A program made the translations under genes and the position numbers. The notes beneath the pieces were generated by a model. That model was given only the letters and a program-made list of their open reading frames with translations. It was not told where the DNA came from and searched no databases. Shown here one piece after another: positions 52,849-62,223 of a stretch of 64,000 nucleotides of DNA. Origin of the DNA: Venturia oleaginea (lineage: Eukaryota > Ascomycota > Dothideomycetes > Venturiales > Venturiaceae); NCBI GenBank assembly GCA_013176395.1, contig JABMLP010000015.1:806001-870000 (forward strand). Reading direction: 5' to 3'. Every line of letters starts with the position of its first letter. The first letter of the stretch is position 1.

Positions 52849-53327
52849 TCAGGTAATAGGAGTAAGCCTGCAATCCCACCAGTCATCAGTGGGCGGCGTC
52901 GCATTATTCTGTCCCTCACTTTTACAACAGTTCTGGAACTTGGTCTGGGCTGCTACGTCGAAAAAACACTAAACAACAAAGGTTAGCAAACGATCAATAC
53001 CAGCGAGGTTTCAACGAAAACAGATAGTAACAGGGTCGTAAAGGAATCTCAGGCTTACTGTTCTTCTACCGTCAACACGATACCTCGTCCATCCTTTTGC
53101 ATTGGCCGCATTACAACACCACTCCGTAGCGTAGTTTTTCCAAACTCCATTGTTTTTCTTGTTACAGCAGCCGCGCTCGATTGGGGGCTCTGTTTTTGGA
53201 GGACGTCTTTGTTGAGCTGTTGTCAGACTGCGAGTTTTCAGTTAGAGGAACTAGTCATAATCAAAATGATTCGAGATAAATACCAGACAAGGTTGGTTAG
53301 GAGGAAGGTAAGGCCGGCAAAACGCAT
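52849..53327 (-). CDS. Small secreted cysteine-rich protein C
   Basis: Found by splicing, not as one frame. Exons are 53284-53327, 53059-53227 and 52849-52968. Intron 1 has GTATTT and CGCAG borders; intron 2 has GTAAGC, a TGCTAACC branch site and TTGTTTAG. The CDS is 333 nt, giving 110 residues. Residues 1-19 (MRFAGLTFLLTNLVCLTTA) form a signal peptide. The mature part has eight cysteines grouped as CC, CC, C, CC, C (GCCNKK, WCCNAAN, TCFFD, NCCKSE, WDCRL). It does not have the hydrophobin pattern and is not obviously related to A or B. Frame and cysteines continuing across both introns support the model. Effector-like function is inferred. 53328-54000 is its upstream region with nothing else recognised. 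Confidence 0.78.
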
Positions 53328-54019
53328 TTTTGAGGTAGTCCAGGGGACTTCGAGATTAGCTTCGGAGTATAGTCCTATCTGAAGAGATTCCACAGGTTCT
53401 TGTAGAATTTGGGACGTAGCTACAGTATGTTCAATTTATATCGTCGTATTCCACCTCCTCTGTGGCTCTGACGAACTACCGGACCGGAGGAACAAAGCAA
53501 TAAATTGCGGTCAACATGAAGGACCTCGCCGTACGTGGAAAGAGATTCTACGGAGAATAGTCATTTCGAAGCTCACGAGGACAACTTACCATAGTACAGG
53601 TCCACTTGGCTTAGTTTCCGAGCCTAGTTAGCCAAGCATGACAAATTTGTCGATAAAACAAGTCGCTGGATTTAATTAGAATCTTATCAAAATCGCATGA
53701 CACGTACACACCCTTCTTCAAGTTTCTGGCTGACTGACAGACCCTGCGTTCATCTGTTCATCCCACGGTTGATCTCAAGATGAACAGATGATTGCTAATC
53801 ATCTTTATCCGATGAATATTATTCTCTTCCTCATCGGACCTCATCCGCTGCGAATTATACTGTGGCACAGTGCCTTAGCCACTCCGGGTTTCTTTATTAT
53901 CATCCATATGATCTTGATTTAGAAGCTCATCCGACGATTGAGCCACGGAGGGCATGGAGAATCTCGTCCATCGTCAGAACTTGAATGGATTGGATGGGAT
54001 GAGGCCTGCTGACTGACTA

Positions 54020-54295
54020 ACTGACTAAGTGACGCCCGCAATTCTGATCCATACCAAGGTGATGTAATGAGACTCGGATAGGATCGTTTCCTCATTAATA
54101 CCAAGGTGACGATGCATCGATAGCTAAGGACCTGGGTAGGACCATTCCAGAGGCGTTTGAGCTATACCGAGCCTTCTTAAGAGATCTTACGACGGAACGG
54201 TTAGGAAATAACTGGTCTACGTGTTTCAGCTAGGCTTTCCCATCCGCTAATCAAAAACCTTGAAGAACGTGTACGTTGATTTACAAAGCACAATA
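54020..54295 (+). repeat. Diverged relic of the MITE family
   Basis: It shares CGCCCGCAATTCTGATC, TACCAAGGTGATG, GCTAAGGA, AAGAGATC and a degenerate right end (ACGTTGATTTACAAAGCACAAT) with the MITE at 30825-31132. The left terminus is lost. Confidence 0.55.
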
Positions 54296-54740
54296 GCTAC
54301 ATTATTTGGCGGCAGATTTGTGGGTCAAATGCAGCGTTCGGTCACTGGATCGGAAGCAGTCCCGGTCAAAGTTTGACCATGCCAGGTTAAACTTCACGCA
54401 ACGAAAGTGCAGTTTCCGACGCTCGAGGAGTACCAAGTACCAGCGCGCCCTTGGACGATTTCAATGAGTTTGATTGGTATCCATTGGCTGGTGAGCTGAT
54501 CGGCATGCAATTCTCAAGATCTAATATCACTGATTGGTGGAGCCCACCCTGTTAGAGATTTGTTCGTCATTCGTTATCGAAATCGCATCGGTAACAGAAT
54601 GCGAAGATCTTTAGGGCTAAAATAGTTCTAATAGTGGGTTGTTTTGATCTCGGAGCCGCCGGGATCCGATCCAAAGCGTAATAGACTCGCTTCACGAGCA
54701 GCACGGCCACAGTTTGTATGGAATTTACATGAGTGGCCCC

Positions 54741-55334
54741 ACTCATGCAATGCTACCCATTCCGTTTTCAGCCAGATATTTTGACAATTCTACTCTAGAA
54801 TTCACTCTCGAGCCTGGTTTCAGCGTTTCGGGGTACTGGGGTCTCATAGATACTACTCGACACTTTTTTCAAATCGTCTATCCTGGTTCTCAAGTGAACG
54901 GGGACGTTTTCAACGCGTGATCGAGTGTTTTCTAAGAGCTAAGTATTACGGGACGGTAGCTGGAAAGACGCAGCATACTCGTAGCCAAAGATTGTTTAGA
55001 TTCAGTTAAGGAGTGAAGGTATCTACAAACAGAGAACCTCAATGAGGTTCTTTCTCTATACTAGGCTCAATCAGGCTTAGGCTCTTAGCCTATACCAACC
55101 ATGGGCCATGCCCATAACACTAAGATAGCTAAGTATAAAGATTATACCGACTAAACACGTCGTTTAACTTCGATTTGTCGATTACGCCCTATAAACTTCC
55201 TGTTCTGTAGTATGAAATCTTGAGATTCAATTAGGATCTTTCAAAAATTGAATGGAAATTTTGGAGGTCTTGATCTACTGCTTGTCACGGTACGACTGCG
55301 GACAAGTCTCTCCCGCCGTTGGGGTGGCCCCTGT
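54741..55334 (+). repeat. Dispersed repeat R1, copy 1, carrying a solo LTR
   Basis: Except for the solo LTR at 54944-55119, it is nearly identical to 61609-62018. It starts ACTCATGCAATGCTACCC and ends GTTGGGGTGGCCCC. A short frame at 54714-54920 (FSVSGYWGLIDTTRHFF) exists but is not conserved in an obviously coding way. The element type is unknown. Confidence 0.75.
54944..55119 (-). repeat. Solo Gypsy-2 LTR with filled and empty sites in the window
   Basis: A 176-bp LTR flanked by CTAAG at 54939-54943 and 55120-55124. The paralogous repeat at 61807-61811 has a single CTAAG and no LTR, which proves the insertion and its exact ends. Confidence 0.95.
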
Positions 55335-55799
55335 TACGGGGAACTCGTTTCTCAACACAGTTGATTATGTCAAGACCTTCTTGACACCTGTGTTCTCTTA
55401 TTCTGGTCCGCGGGTTTGGGGTAAGGGCAATATCAGTCTGGAAGTACTTGCCTTAAGTACCTTCCCTTGCTCAGGTTCTTTGGAGGCTCACTAGATCCTA
55501 GCCGTCCGATGTATCTCCCAATCCAATTGTCGTCTAACCCATTTGACCCTCGGATCAATCCTGAACGCTTGTCGGTTAGTATGAAGGTTGGGGGTGGGCT
55601 TGCTTCGTATGCATATGACTTGTGCTTGATTGTATCTAAGTAAAAGGTCGTTACTGTAGTAGGTTGAAAAAGCTCCTATGTGAGAAACATAACATGAGAT
55701 AACCACACCGAGAGAAAGGAAAGTCTGTCCATCGTCCTCCATATATACCCTTCTGGTTCTGGGTGCCAAGGTGCATTCCCACACCTCTTGGCTCTTCCC
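55335..55799. other. Intergenic region, no gene supported
   Basis: Short frames only. One at 55491-55784 (minus) crosses into flanking sequence and shows no motif. Confidence 0.45.
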
Positions 55800-55814
55800 A
55801 CACTTCCCACACTG

Positions 55815-55946
55815 ATTGATTGATTGATTGATTTTATCCTACTCGGTTGCAGCCGCTTAATCACGCAGCTATGTCCGGTTAGGAGGACTTCATCAGACAG
55901 CCGACACGTGATAGATTATATAATCCACCGCGCCCCACTTCGCCCT
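55815..55946 (-). mobile_element. 5'-truncated copy of the CAAT-tailed retroposon
   Basis: 132 bp matching the last ~130 bp of the element at 201-2105, in opposite orientation, with the tail read here as (TTGA)n/ATTG. It is bounded by a perfect 15-bp duplication, ACACTTCCCACACTG, at 55800-55814 and 55947-55961. Truncation at the 5' end and a long duplication are typical of reverse-transcribed insertions. Confidence 0.88.
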
Positions 55947-56180
55947 ACACTTCCCACACTGTGGGCAATGCCAAGTGCTATGGACACTGTGGGAATATCA
56001 CGTGACTCCTGCACGTACTATTCTCTCTTAGGACTGACCTGGTTGCACCAGTCCCCTCTTGTGCGCCCAACGGATTCCACTCCACATCAGTCCTGACAAC
56101 AACTTCTTGTTGTCCAACCATCCTCTGCAAGTCCCGCTGTCCCTGCTCTTTGGTCTTGAGGTGATCTGTAACAAGTAGTA

Positions 56181-57305
56181 ACGTGTTTCACCACTCACTT
56201 GGCCACCCCACTCACTTGGCCACCCCAACCACTAAATCTCAAGTCATCGTGCGATAAACCTCCCACCAATACAGCTTTTATTAAAACAATTCTAACTATA
56301 CATTCTTTACGTATTTGGGCATCGATTAATCTTATGACCTTGAATACCGCAGCCACTACATGTTGGTAATGCTTATTGTCGTGCGACGACTTCCTGATCT
56401 TGAACACTATCTCTAGAGCTATTTTCGCATCCCTCGACCAAGAACTGACCCTGTTGAGCTTGTAAAACGCCTCCATATGCAATATATCGTCTACGATACT
56501 GTTGCTTCTGTTTTCGTCGTTGGTTCTCTGTACGAAGCTTCCTATTCTCTTCTGCAAGTATTACTGCTGAATTCATTGCGACTTGACATCCTTTGATGAG
56601 TTGACCAATTGCTTGACTACTTGGGCTCTGAGATTGGCGATGAAGAAGATTTCGGACGAGCTGAGCCTGCTGCTCAAGCTGAGCTATCGTACGAGGAGTT
56701 TCTGACGTCCACTGTGGCGCTACTCCATGGGGTGTACCTGGTGGTGAGGGCGTCTCTTCAACACGCTGAAACCACGCGTTGGTTGTCGCTGGATCTTCGC
56801 ATTTTGCACGCTGTGAATGGAATTTACGATTCCACTTCGTACAAAGCTCCGGCTGAGCGTTGATGAAGCGGGATACCCAGTTCTTCCCGACTAATGACGG
56901 TGGAGGATTCGTACCGCGTTTTTCGAGTAAAGTGTTTGCCATTCATCGTACGTCGATAATTTGGGGCGGAAATCCTCGTCGATCAAGGTCTAGGATCCAC
57001 TGAACCAGAGCCTGCTCTTCATGTATTTGTAACTTTCTCTTTTGGTGGTTAGATTCGCTTCGTGGGTTACCACCTTGAAGACGAGACTGAAGTGTAGATC
57101 GAGGAATATCGTACGACGCTGAGATTTGACGTTGACTTAAATTTGGATTCGCTTGAAAGCTCTGCTTCTCAAGAAGTAATCTAGCCTCTTTGCAAGCCGA
57201 TCCGGGGTTTGGTGTTGACATTATCGCGATAATTGTACGAAAGGATTAGACTTTTTGGTTGGGTGGCCAAGTGAGTGGGGTGGCCAAGTGAATGGTGAAA
57301 CACGT
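56181..57305 (-). mobile_element. Fot1/Pogo-type transposon with the catalytic core deleted
   Basis: Terminal inverted repeats of about 47 bp begin ACGTGTTTCACCA and include two copies of CACTTGGCCACCCC. They lie at 56181-56228 and 57259-57305, with TA target duplications at 56179-56180 and 57306-57307. The 1125-bp element retains only the ends of the transposase gene. Complete Fot1-type elements are usually near 1.9 kb. The intact ends mean it could be moved by a related transposase. Confidence 0.9.
56373..57221 (-). pseudogene. Pogo/Fot1 transposase, DDE domain missing
   Basis: The N-terminal half has a helix-turn-helix (LSQRQISASYDIPRSTLQSRL), then a CENP-B-like part (KNWVSRFINAQPEL). It jumps directly after WFQRVEET to the C-terminal segment (RTIAQLEQQAQLVRNLL, then CQVAMNSAVILAEENRKLR). 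The three catalytic acidic residues are therefore deleted. One in-frame TGA at 56943-56945 interrupts the N-terminal half, in a context (after an Arg codon, before ATG) where CGA would fit. The short protein could at most bind the termini. Confidence 0.85.
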
Positions 57306-57404
57306 TATATAAATTGAGCGTACCAATGTCGAGAAAAATCGATTATTCAAATACTATATCCATTAATTAACTTCTACGCCCGGCAAAGTTCTTGGTACCC
57401 GGCT

Positions 57405-59108
57405 TTACGCTTGACTCAACTCTTCGGAAAACTCAACTTCTTCATCATCACCACCACTAGACTCGTTATCCTCGTCCTCCTCTACAGCCTCAACATCCCT
57501 AGTATCCTCCTCGAGATCGCTATTATCATCTTCCTCTGCTGCTCGCCATCGCGCCCTCTTTTTACCGACTCCCGTTTGATTCATACTACGTTTACGAGAT
57601 ACACGCTCTTCTTCACGGTCATTCCAGTGCTGATCAAGTATTATAGTCCCTCCGAACTCCTTCCTTACCCACCAAGATATCAAATGAATCGGTAGATTCA
57701 AGAAGTAGTCGGCCTTCATCTCGTCAGCGAAAAAAACCCTCGTACAAACACCCTATCGCCTCCGTATTTCCCTTGAAGATCTCCAGCTTCTCTACACGTT
57801 GCATTGCGAGCCCCATCTTACTCTCGTTCTGGGCAGTAAGTGCGACGGCAAGCCTATCTAAACTAGTATCCTCATGAGTTAAATAAGGCATTCTTCCGCA
57901 GATCTGGAGTAGCTTTTGGTAACCGTTTTTTAGGCTTCGGCGGCCCTTCCTTTGATAATTCCTTCACCTTTGCAGCATCTCGTCCGTCGGCTAGCTTGTT
58001 ATCCAAGAGCTGCGATAGAAGGTTTACGTGGTTGACGCGTAGCTTCTTGAACCTACCGCACTTTGGATAATGGAAGTAATGGTCCCTCAAAGTATCTTCT
58101 GAACTAACAAGTACACCAGCCTCGATGCCCGGGTAATCCCACTCTGCGCCGCTCATATTCTTCTCCCAACCCGACGTATGCGATCGTACATTGCCTGAAC
58201 CGTAATGTGCCTGGTAATCGGGCCACCACCGCTTCCAGTCCCCCCATTTGTTGGCCATTGTAGCAGCATCCATATCTGGTATAGTCTCATCTCGCGGGAC
58301 CCGGTCAACTGCCAATCGCGCTTCCAACCATACATCATCTTTGAATGCCGCGCCGGTTTAAAGCCCTCGGTGTTTTGCCTCTACTAGGGTCTTCAGCATA
58401 GCGAACTCGCGCTCATAAATCCAAGGATACTTGGCCATCCGAGGCTTCCTTTGTGTCCCACCAGGCGTTTGCGAGAGTGACCGATCGCGGTTATCGTCAT
58501 CTTCGGCAGGCATTTGAGATATCTCAAAGTCGCGATCGCGATTGATATTACCGCCCTGTTGGGAGGTCTGATGGGGTCGAGGCGCCGATGAGGGCCCTAA
58601 ATTGCGTGCGACCGATGGACGAGGTGTAGGTGTTCTACTCCATTCAATTGACTACATTGCGACTGACTGACCGCGTTGCTGAGCAGAGGATTCTCGTACA
58701 GGCGTATTATAATATGGCTTCGGCGAATCCTCTGCTGTAGGATCTGGATATTGTGTCTGCGGTACGGCGTCCTCGAGGGCGGGATCCGTTAACCCATCGT
58801 TTCCGGCATCCCATCGTTTCCGGCATCCCATCGTTTCCGGCATCCCATCGTTTCCGGCATCCCATCGTTTCCGGCATCCCATCGTTTCCGGCATCCCATC
58901 GTTTCCGGCATCAATATCGCTCTTCGATTGAGTAGCTTTTTTACTACCACCTCTTCACCCTTCCACCCTTCCTACCACGTCCTCCGCGCCCACCACGGGC
59001 TCCTCGGGTTGCAGCAGCCTTTGCATTGGTCTCTGCAATAATATCGTCATATGTTTTTGGTGTAGGTCGTGCACGAGATGGCAGACGAGGTTCTGAGGCA
59101 TCAGACAT
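57405..59108 (-). pseudogene. Myb/SANT-like gene, decayed
   Basis: From the ATG at 59108 the frame encodes a short leader (PTPKTYDDIIAETNAKAAA), an Arg/Gly stretch (RGGRGGRGRKGGR), then after an indel the 17-bp minisatellite. In a further frame follow KYPWIYEREFAMLKTLVEA and, after a TAA, EARLAVDRVPRDETIPDMD with NKWGDWKRWWPDYQAHYG. This is a tryptophan-spaced Myb/SANT-like module. A frameshift at a T7 run near 57735 separates the acidic C-terminal part (57405-57719, KKRARWRAAEEDDNSDLEE). At least three frame breaks are present. Similar proteins are often linked to transposons, but that link is inference here. Confidence 0.55.
58793..58911. repeat. 17-bp minisatellite, seven copies
   Basis: Seven perfect units of CCCATCGTTTCCGGCAT. 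Three units equal 17 codons, so the minus-strand frame stays open, cycling through all three readings (MPETMGCRKRWDAGNDG). Confidence 0.95.
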
Positions 59109-59261
59109 CGGCAGTTAAGGGTGTGGTGTAGTTGGAATGAGATAGAGAACAGGGACTTGGTAAGTTTTTGAGACGAAATATGAAGGTGCAGTAGCAAGCA
59201 GTTTCGGTCATATTAACGAGCGATCTAGGCCATTTCTGCTCACCGCCCTTATGCAACGTTT

Positions 59262-59566
59262 CTAATCGAAAATCCAATCAATCATTCTCGAACCTCTTAA
59301 CATTGGTTCGATGGATTGAACTTTAGCCGCCAAAACCCAACCAATCTCGCTCAATCCATCATTTTCGAACAAGCCCTTAGCGGCTTGGTTTTGAGTCATC
59401 GAATTTCGCCAATTAATGCGGAAGTACCGAAGAGCGGTCGTATACGAGTCCTTAGCCGTAGCCGTCAATGTATTAGTACCTTGGCGTAGATTAGAACTGC
59501 GGACATTACTCTCAGCCAGTCATCGGAAATCTAGAGAATGCCCACGTTGATGCACAAACCACAATG
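59262..59566 (-). repeat. Partial copy of the MITE family
   Basis: The end CATTGTGGTTTGTGCATCAACGTGG is at 59542-59566 on the minus strand. It is followed by GCAGTTCTAATCTACGCCAAGG and GACGGCTA-GGCTAAGGAC as in the MITE at 30825. Its internal sequence differs and contains a 68-codon minus-strand frame of unknown meaning (59262-59468). The second terminus is not visible. Confidence 0.6.
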
Positions 59567-59794
59567 ATATAATCTATCCAGGTTTCTCGTAATTACTATG
59601 TACAAGCCCTAAGTATATGTGTATGGAGGTGGAGGAGTTGCGGCTGTCACACAAACGCCACCTGTCTTTGTTTCCCCTTGATATCCCTAACTACTTACCG
59701 CTAGTATTTAGACATCCTCTCTCCGATGTAGATATCTGAATCCTCACCATTATCCCCTACCCTCCTAACCAGCTTTACGAAGAACGAAACCAAA

Positions 59795-60046
59795 ATGAAC
59801 TTACTCACTTTCTTCCTCCTCTCGCCCCTCGCTCTCACAATCGCCCTCTCCACCAACGAAGCGAGCGATACCCGCATTACCATCTCTAACCAGCTCCTTC
59901 GTGGAGAGCAACTCGAGAAACGACAATCCTATGCTGATTGTATTGCGCGTTGCCGGCTGAGCATCGACCCAGACAAAAATCCAACCAAGTTCAACGCATG
60001 CATTTCGAAGTGCAAGCAGGGCGGAACATGTGCCCCTGAGTGTTAG
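59795..60046 (+). CDS. Small secreted cysteine-rich protein D with Kex2 site
   Basis: Single-exon, 83 residues. Residues 1-18 (MNLLTFFLLSPLALTIAL) form a signal peptide. A ~24-residue propeptide ends in LEKR, a Kex2 processing site. The mature ~40 residues have six cysteines in three pairs, CX3C-X15-CX3C-X5-CX3C (CIARC, CISKC, CAPEC). The two CX3C pairs separated by a loop recall the alpha-hairpinin helix-loop-helix fold. That comparison is by spacing only. The ATG is preceded by AACCAAA. A secreted, effector-like or antimicrobial role is inferred. Confidence 0.8.
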   Translation: MNLLTFFLLSPLALTIALSTNEASDTRITISNQLLRGEQLEKRQSYADCIARCRLSIDPDKNPTKFNACISKCKQGGTCAPEC

Positions 60047-61289
60047 GCCTAGGATTATGAGGCAGGAATTTGGTGCCAAAGTATTTCTGTTCTTCGATTT
60101 TGATCGGGTGTTTTTGACATAGGAGGTCATGAGGATTGTTAAATGACAGCAGCAATAAGGATAGAATCTATCTTGATTGCAACCAAACACCAGTATCATT
60201 CTCTCAATGGCGAACGTTCCCAAAGGCCCACAAATTCTCTCCGGAGATGAATTCCCATTGTCTCAAGTTGTTCTGCTCCTTGGCCGTGTAAAACTCAAGC
60301 TCGCTCTACGCAGAAGTCCTTCTTCGACATGGACAGCTTAATAAAGGTAGACTTCTCATACTGCATCAACAACTCTTTATGAAGAAAATAGCACCCCCCT
60401 CGCAAAACTCACTCGCGGCCCAGCAAAATCTTTATACATAACGAGCTCCTTCAATTCAAATTCATCCTGCAAGCTCTATTAGAATCGCTATGGGGTGTTG
60501 TGTAGCACGAGATGCCGCCATGGTACGAGTCTGCGCCCCTGCCGGCGAGAGAAATACATGTCATGCTTTGGGATACTTTGTTGAGCACGGCGATGATATG
60601 GATACTGCTTGTGGCGATGCCATTGCACCGAGGAGAATCGCCCAGAAAATGCCGCACGAGGCATCGGGAGTTAGGTATTGTTAGGGAGTGTCGCTCCCAT
60701 GCATAGAATTGGGTCTTATGTCCCCAAGTGTATGCCTTACTGCTTGAAAGACAAGTCGTTTTCGACTCTTTCGAAGCTTCAGGTCTGCCGGTACTGCGAT
60801 CAAGAATGCTAGAGAGAAGAATGGAAGTTGGGTAAGAGGGCGTGTACTGCACGCCTTTAAAGCGAGGTGGACTAAAATGTTTACCAGAACCTGCAAGGTC
60901 GGGCTGCATATGCTCAAAGCAGCAATGGAAAGCTCGAAACAAAAGGAAGCTTCAAAAAGACAGCCTGCTCTTTGGAGGACCTTCCAAGTATAACATTACC
61001 AAAGATTACCGGAGGATCACGAAAAGCGAGACGGGATCATGGTAAAATCTTTCCAGAAATACCGAATTCGATATTGTTATGCGTGTAGAGACATATTTGC
61101 AGCTCTCTCCATCCGTCTCATCTTCCCCTTCAAAAGACCAAAGCCCTGCCGCTTAACCATGTGAAAGCTAAATATTAAGCAATAAATTCATATATATCCC
61201 GACCCAACATTCCGAGATAATTTCATGCCCACTCCATCTTCCACTTCCCCAACGTCCTTCCACACCCTCTGTAACGGATACTAGGTGTA
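60047..61289. other. Intergenic region with one small cysteine-containing frame
   Basis: The only frame worth noting is at 60490-60684 (plus, 64 codons, VRVCAPAGERNTCHALGYF, no signal peptide). It may be a terminal exon or chance. No other gene could be assembled. Confidence 0.35.
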
Positions 61290-61610
61290 TTACCATTCGA
61301 GGCAGTAATAGGTAACGCGAAATGAAATGTTGTCCTTTCCGGGTGCGGAAAGAAGCGGATGGAATGCTTTCTTGAAATGTGGAGGGAGAGCACCGGTTTG
61401 TGAGACAACGTAGACGCGGCAATGGGGTTCGAAAGTTGAATAGGTGCCTCCGCCTAGTTTGCAGTTTCTCACGCGCCGAGCATCTAAGGCAGGCCGGTAT
61501 GCCAGGTCATAATTACCCTGAACTGTAATACATCTATACGAAGTATCCTCCGGAGAACAGCCACAGTCTGAGTCTGCATTCGATGGCAGGGCGAATGATG
61601 GTAGGGCGAC
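61290..61610 (-). pseudogene. Secreted cysteine-rich protein E, 5' end missing
   Basis: An open stretch of ~106 codons ending in TAA at 61290-61292. It begins VALPSFALPSNADSDCGC, which looks like the end of a signal peptide followed by a mature N-terminus. Six cysteines follow in a pattern with DCGC, YRC, RNC, PHC and TYYC. Upstream, exactly where repeat R1 starts at 61609, a TGA blocks the frame and no ATG is available. The 5' end was therefore probably removed or displaced by R1. An upstream intron cannot be excluded. The family is not recognised. Confidence 0.55.
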
Positions 61611-62018
61611 TCATGCAATGCTACCCACTCCGTTTTCGGCCAGATATTTTGACAATTCTACTCTAGAATTCACTCTCGAGCCTGGTTTCAGCGTGTCGGG
61701 GTACTGGGGTCTCATAGATACTGCTCGACATTTTTTTCAAATCGTCTATCCTGGTTCTCAAGTGAACGGGGACGTTTTCAACGCGTGATCGAGTGTTTTC
61801 TAAGAGCTAAGATAGCTAAGCATAATGATTATACCGACCAAACACGTCGTTTAACTTCGATTTGTCGATTACGCCCTACAAACTTCCTGTTCTGTAATAT
61901 GAAATCTTAAGATTCAATTAGGATCTTTCAAAAATTGAATGGAAATTTTGGAGGTCTTGATCTACTGCTTGTCACGGTACGACCGCGAACAAGTCTCTCC
62001 GCCGTTGGGGTGGCCCCA
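61609..62018 (+). repeat. Dispersed repeat R1, copy 2 (empty site for the solo LTR)
   Basis: Homologous to 54741-55334 without the inserted LTR. It abuts the truncated secreted-protein gene E on the left and an LTR-like block on the right. Confidence 0.8.
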
Positions 62019-62223
62019 CGATACGTGATCAAGGCAGAACCGTAGTTCTGCCCAGGAAAGGTTTTTAAAGCCTGCGTGGCTTCAACCAATACGTAGCTCT
62101 TTGAGCTACGTCCTGTCGATAAATCTGCCTGTAGGTTTGCCTGCCAGTTCGTATATAGCCTGTTGAATGATACCTGTTCCTGCTGCTGCTCCTTCCTCCT
62201 GATACCCGAACCCGCCCCGTGAC
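62019..62223 (+). repeat. LTR-like block rich in short hairpins
   Basis: About 205 bp ending CCCGCCCCGTGACA. It contains three short palindromes: GCAGAAC/GTTCTGC, AAGCC/GGCTT and ACGTAGCTC/GAGCTACGT. Length, TGACA ending and hairpins resemble the LTRs in this window, but no partner copy or target duplication is seen. Confidence 0.3.

Noticed and set aside
54714..54920. 68-codon frame in repeat R1 as a gene
   Set aside because: It begins outside the repeat, has no motif, and the other copy of R1 lacks the same start.
58793..58911. CRISPR array
   Set aside because: The units are contiguous 17-bp repeats without spacers, in a eukaryotic context, so it is a minisatellite.
60451..60942. 163-codon minus-strand frame and an overlapping signal-like stretch (FWAILLGAMASPQA)
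   Set aside because: The signal-like part has no upstream ATG in frame and stops soon after. The long frame has no motif.
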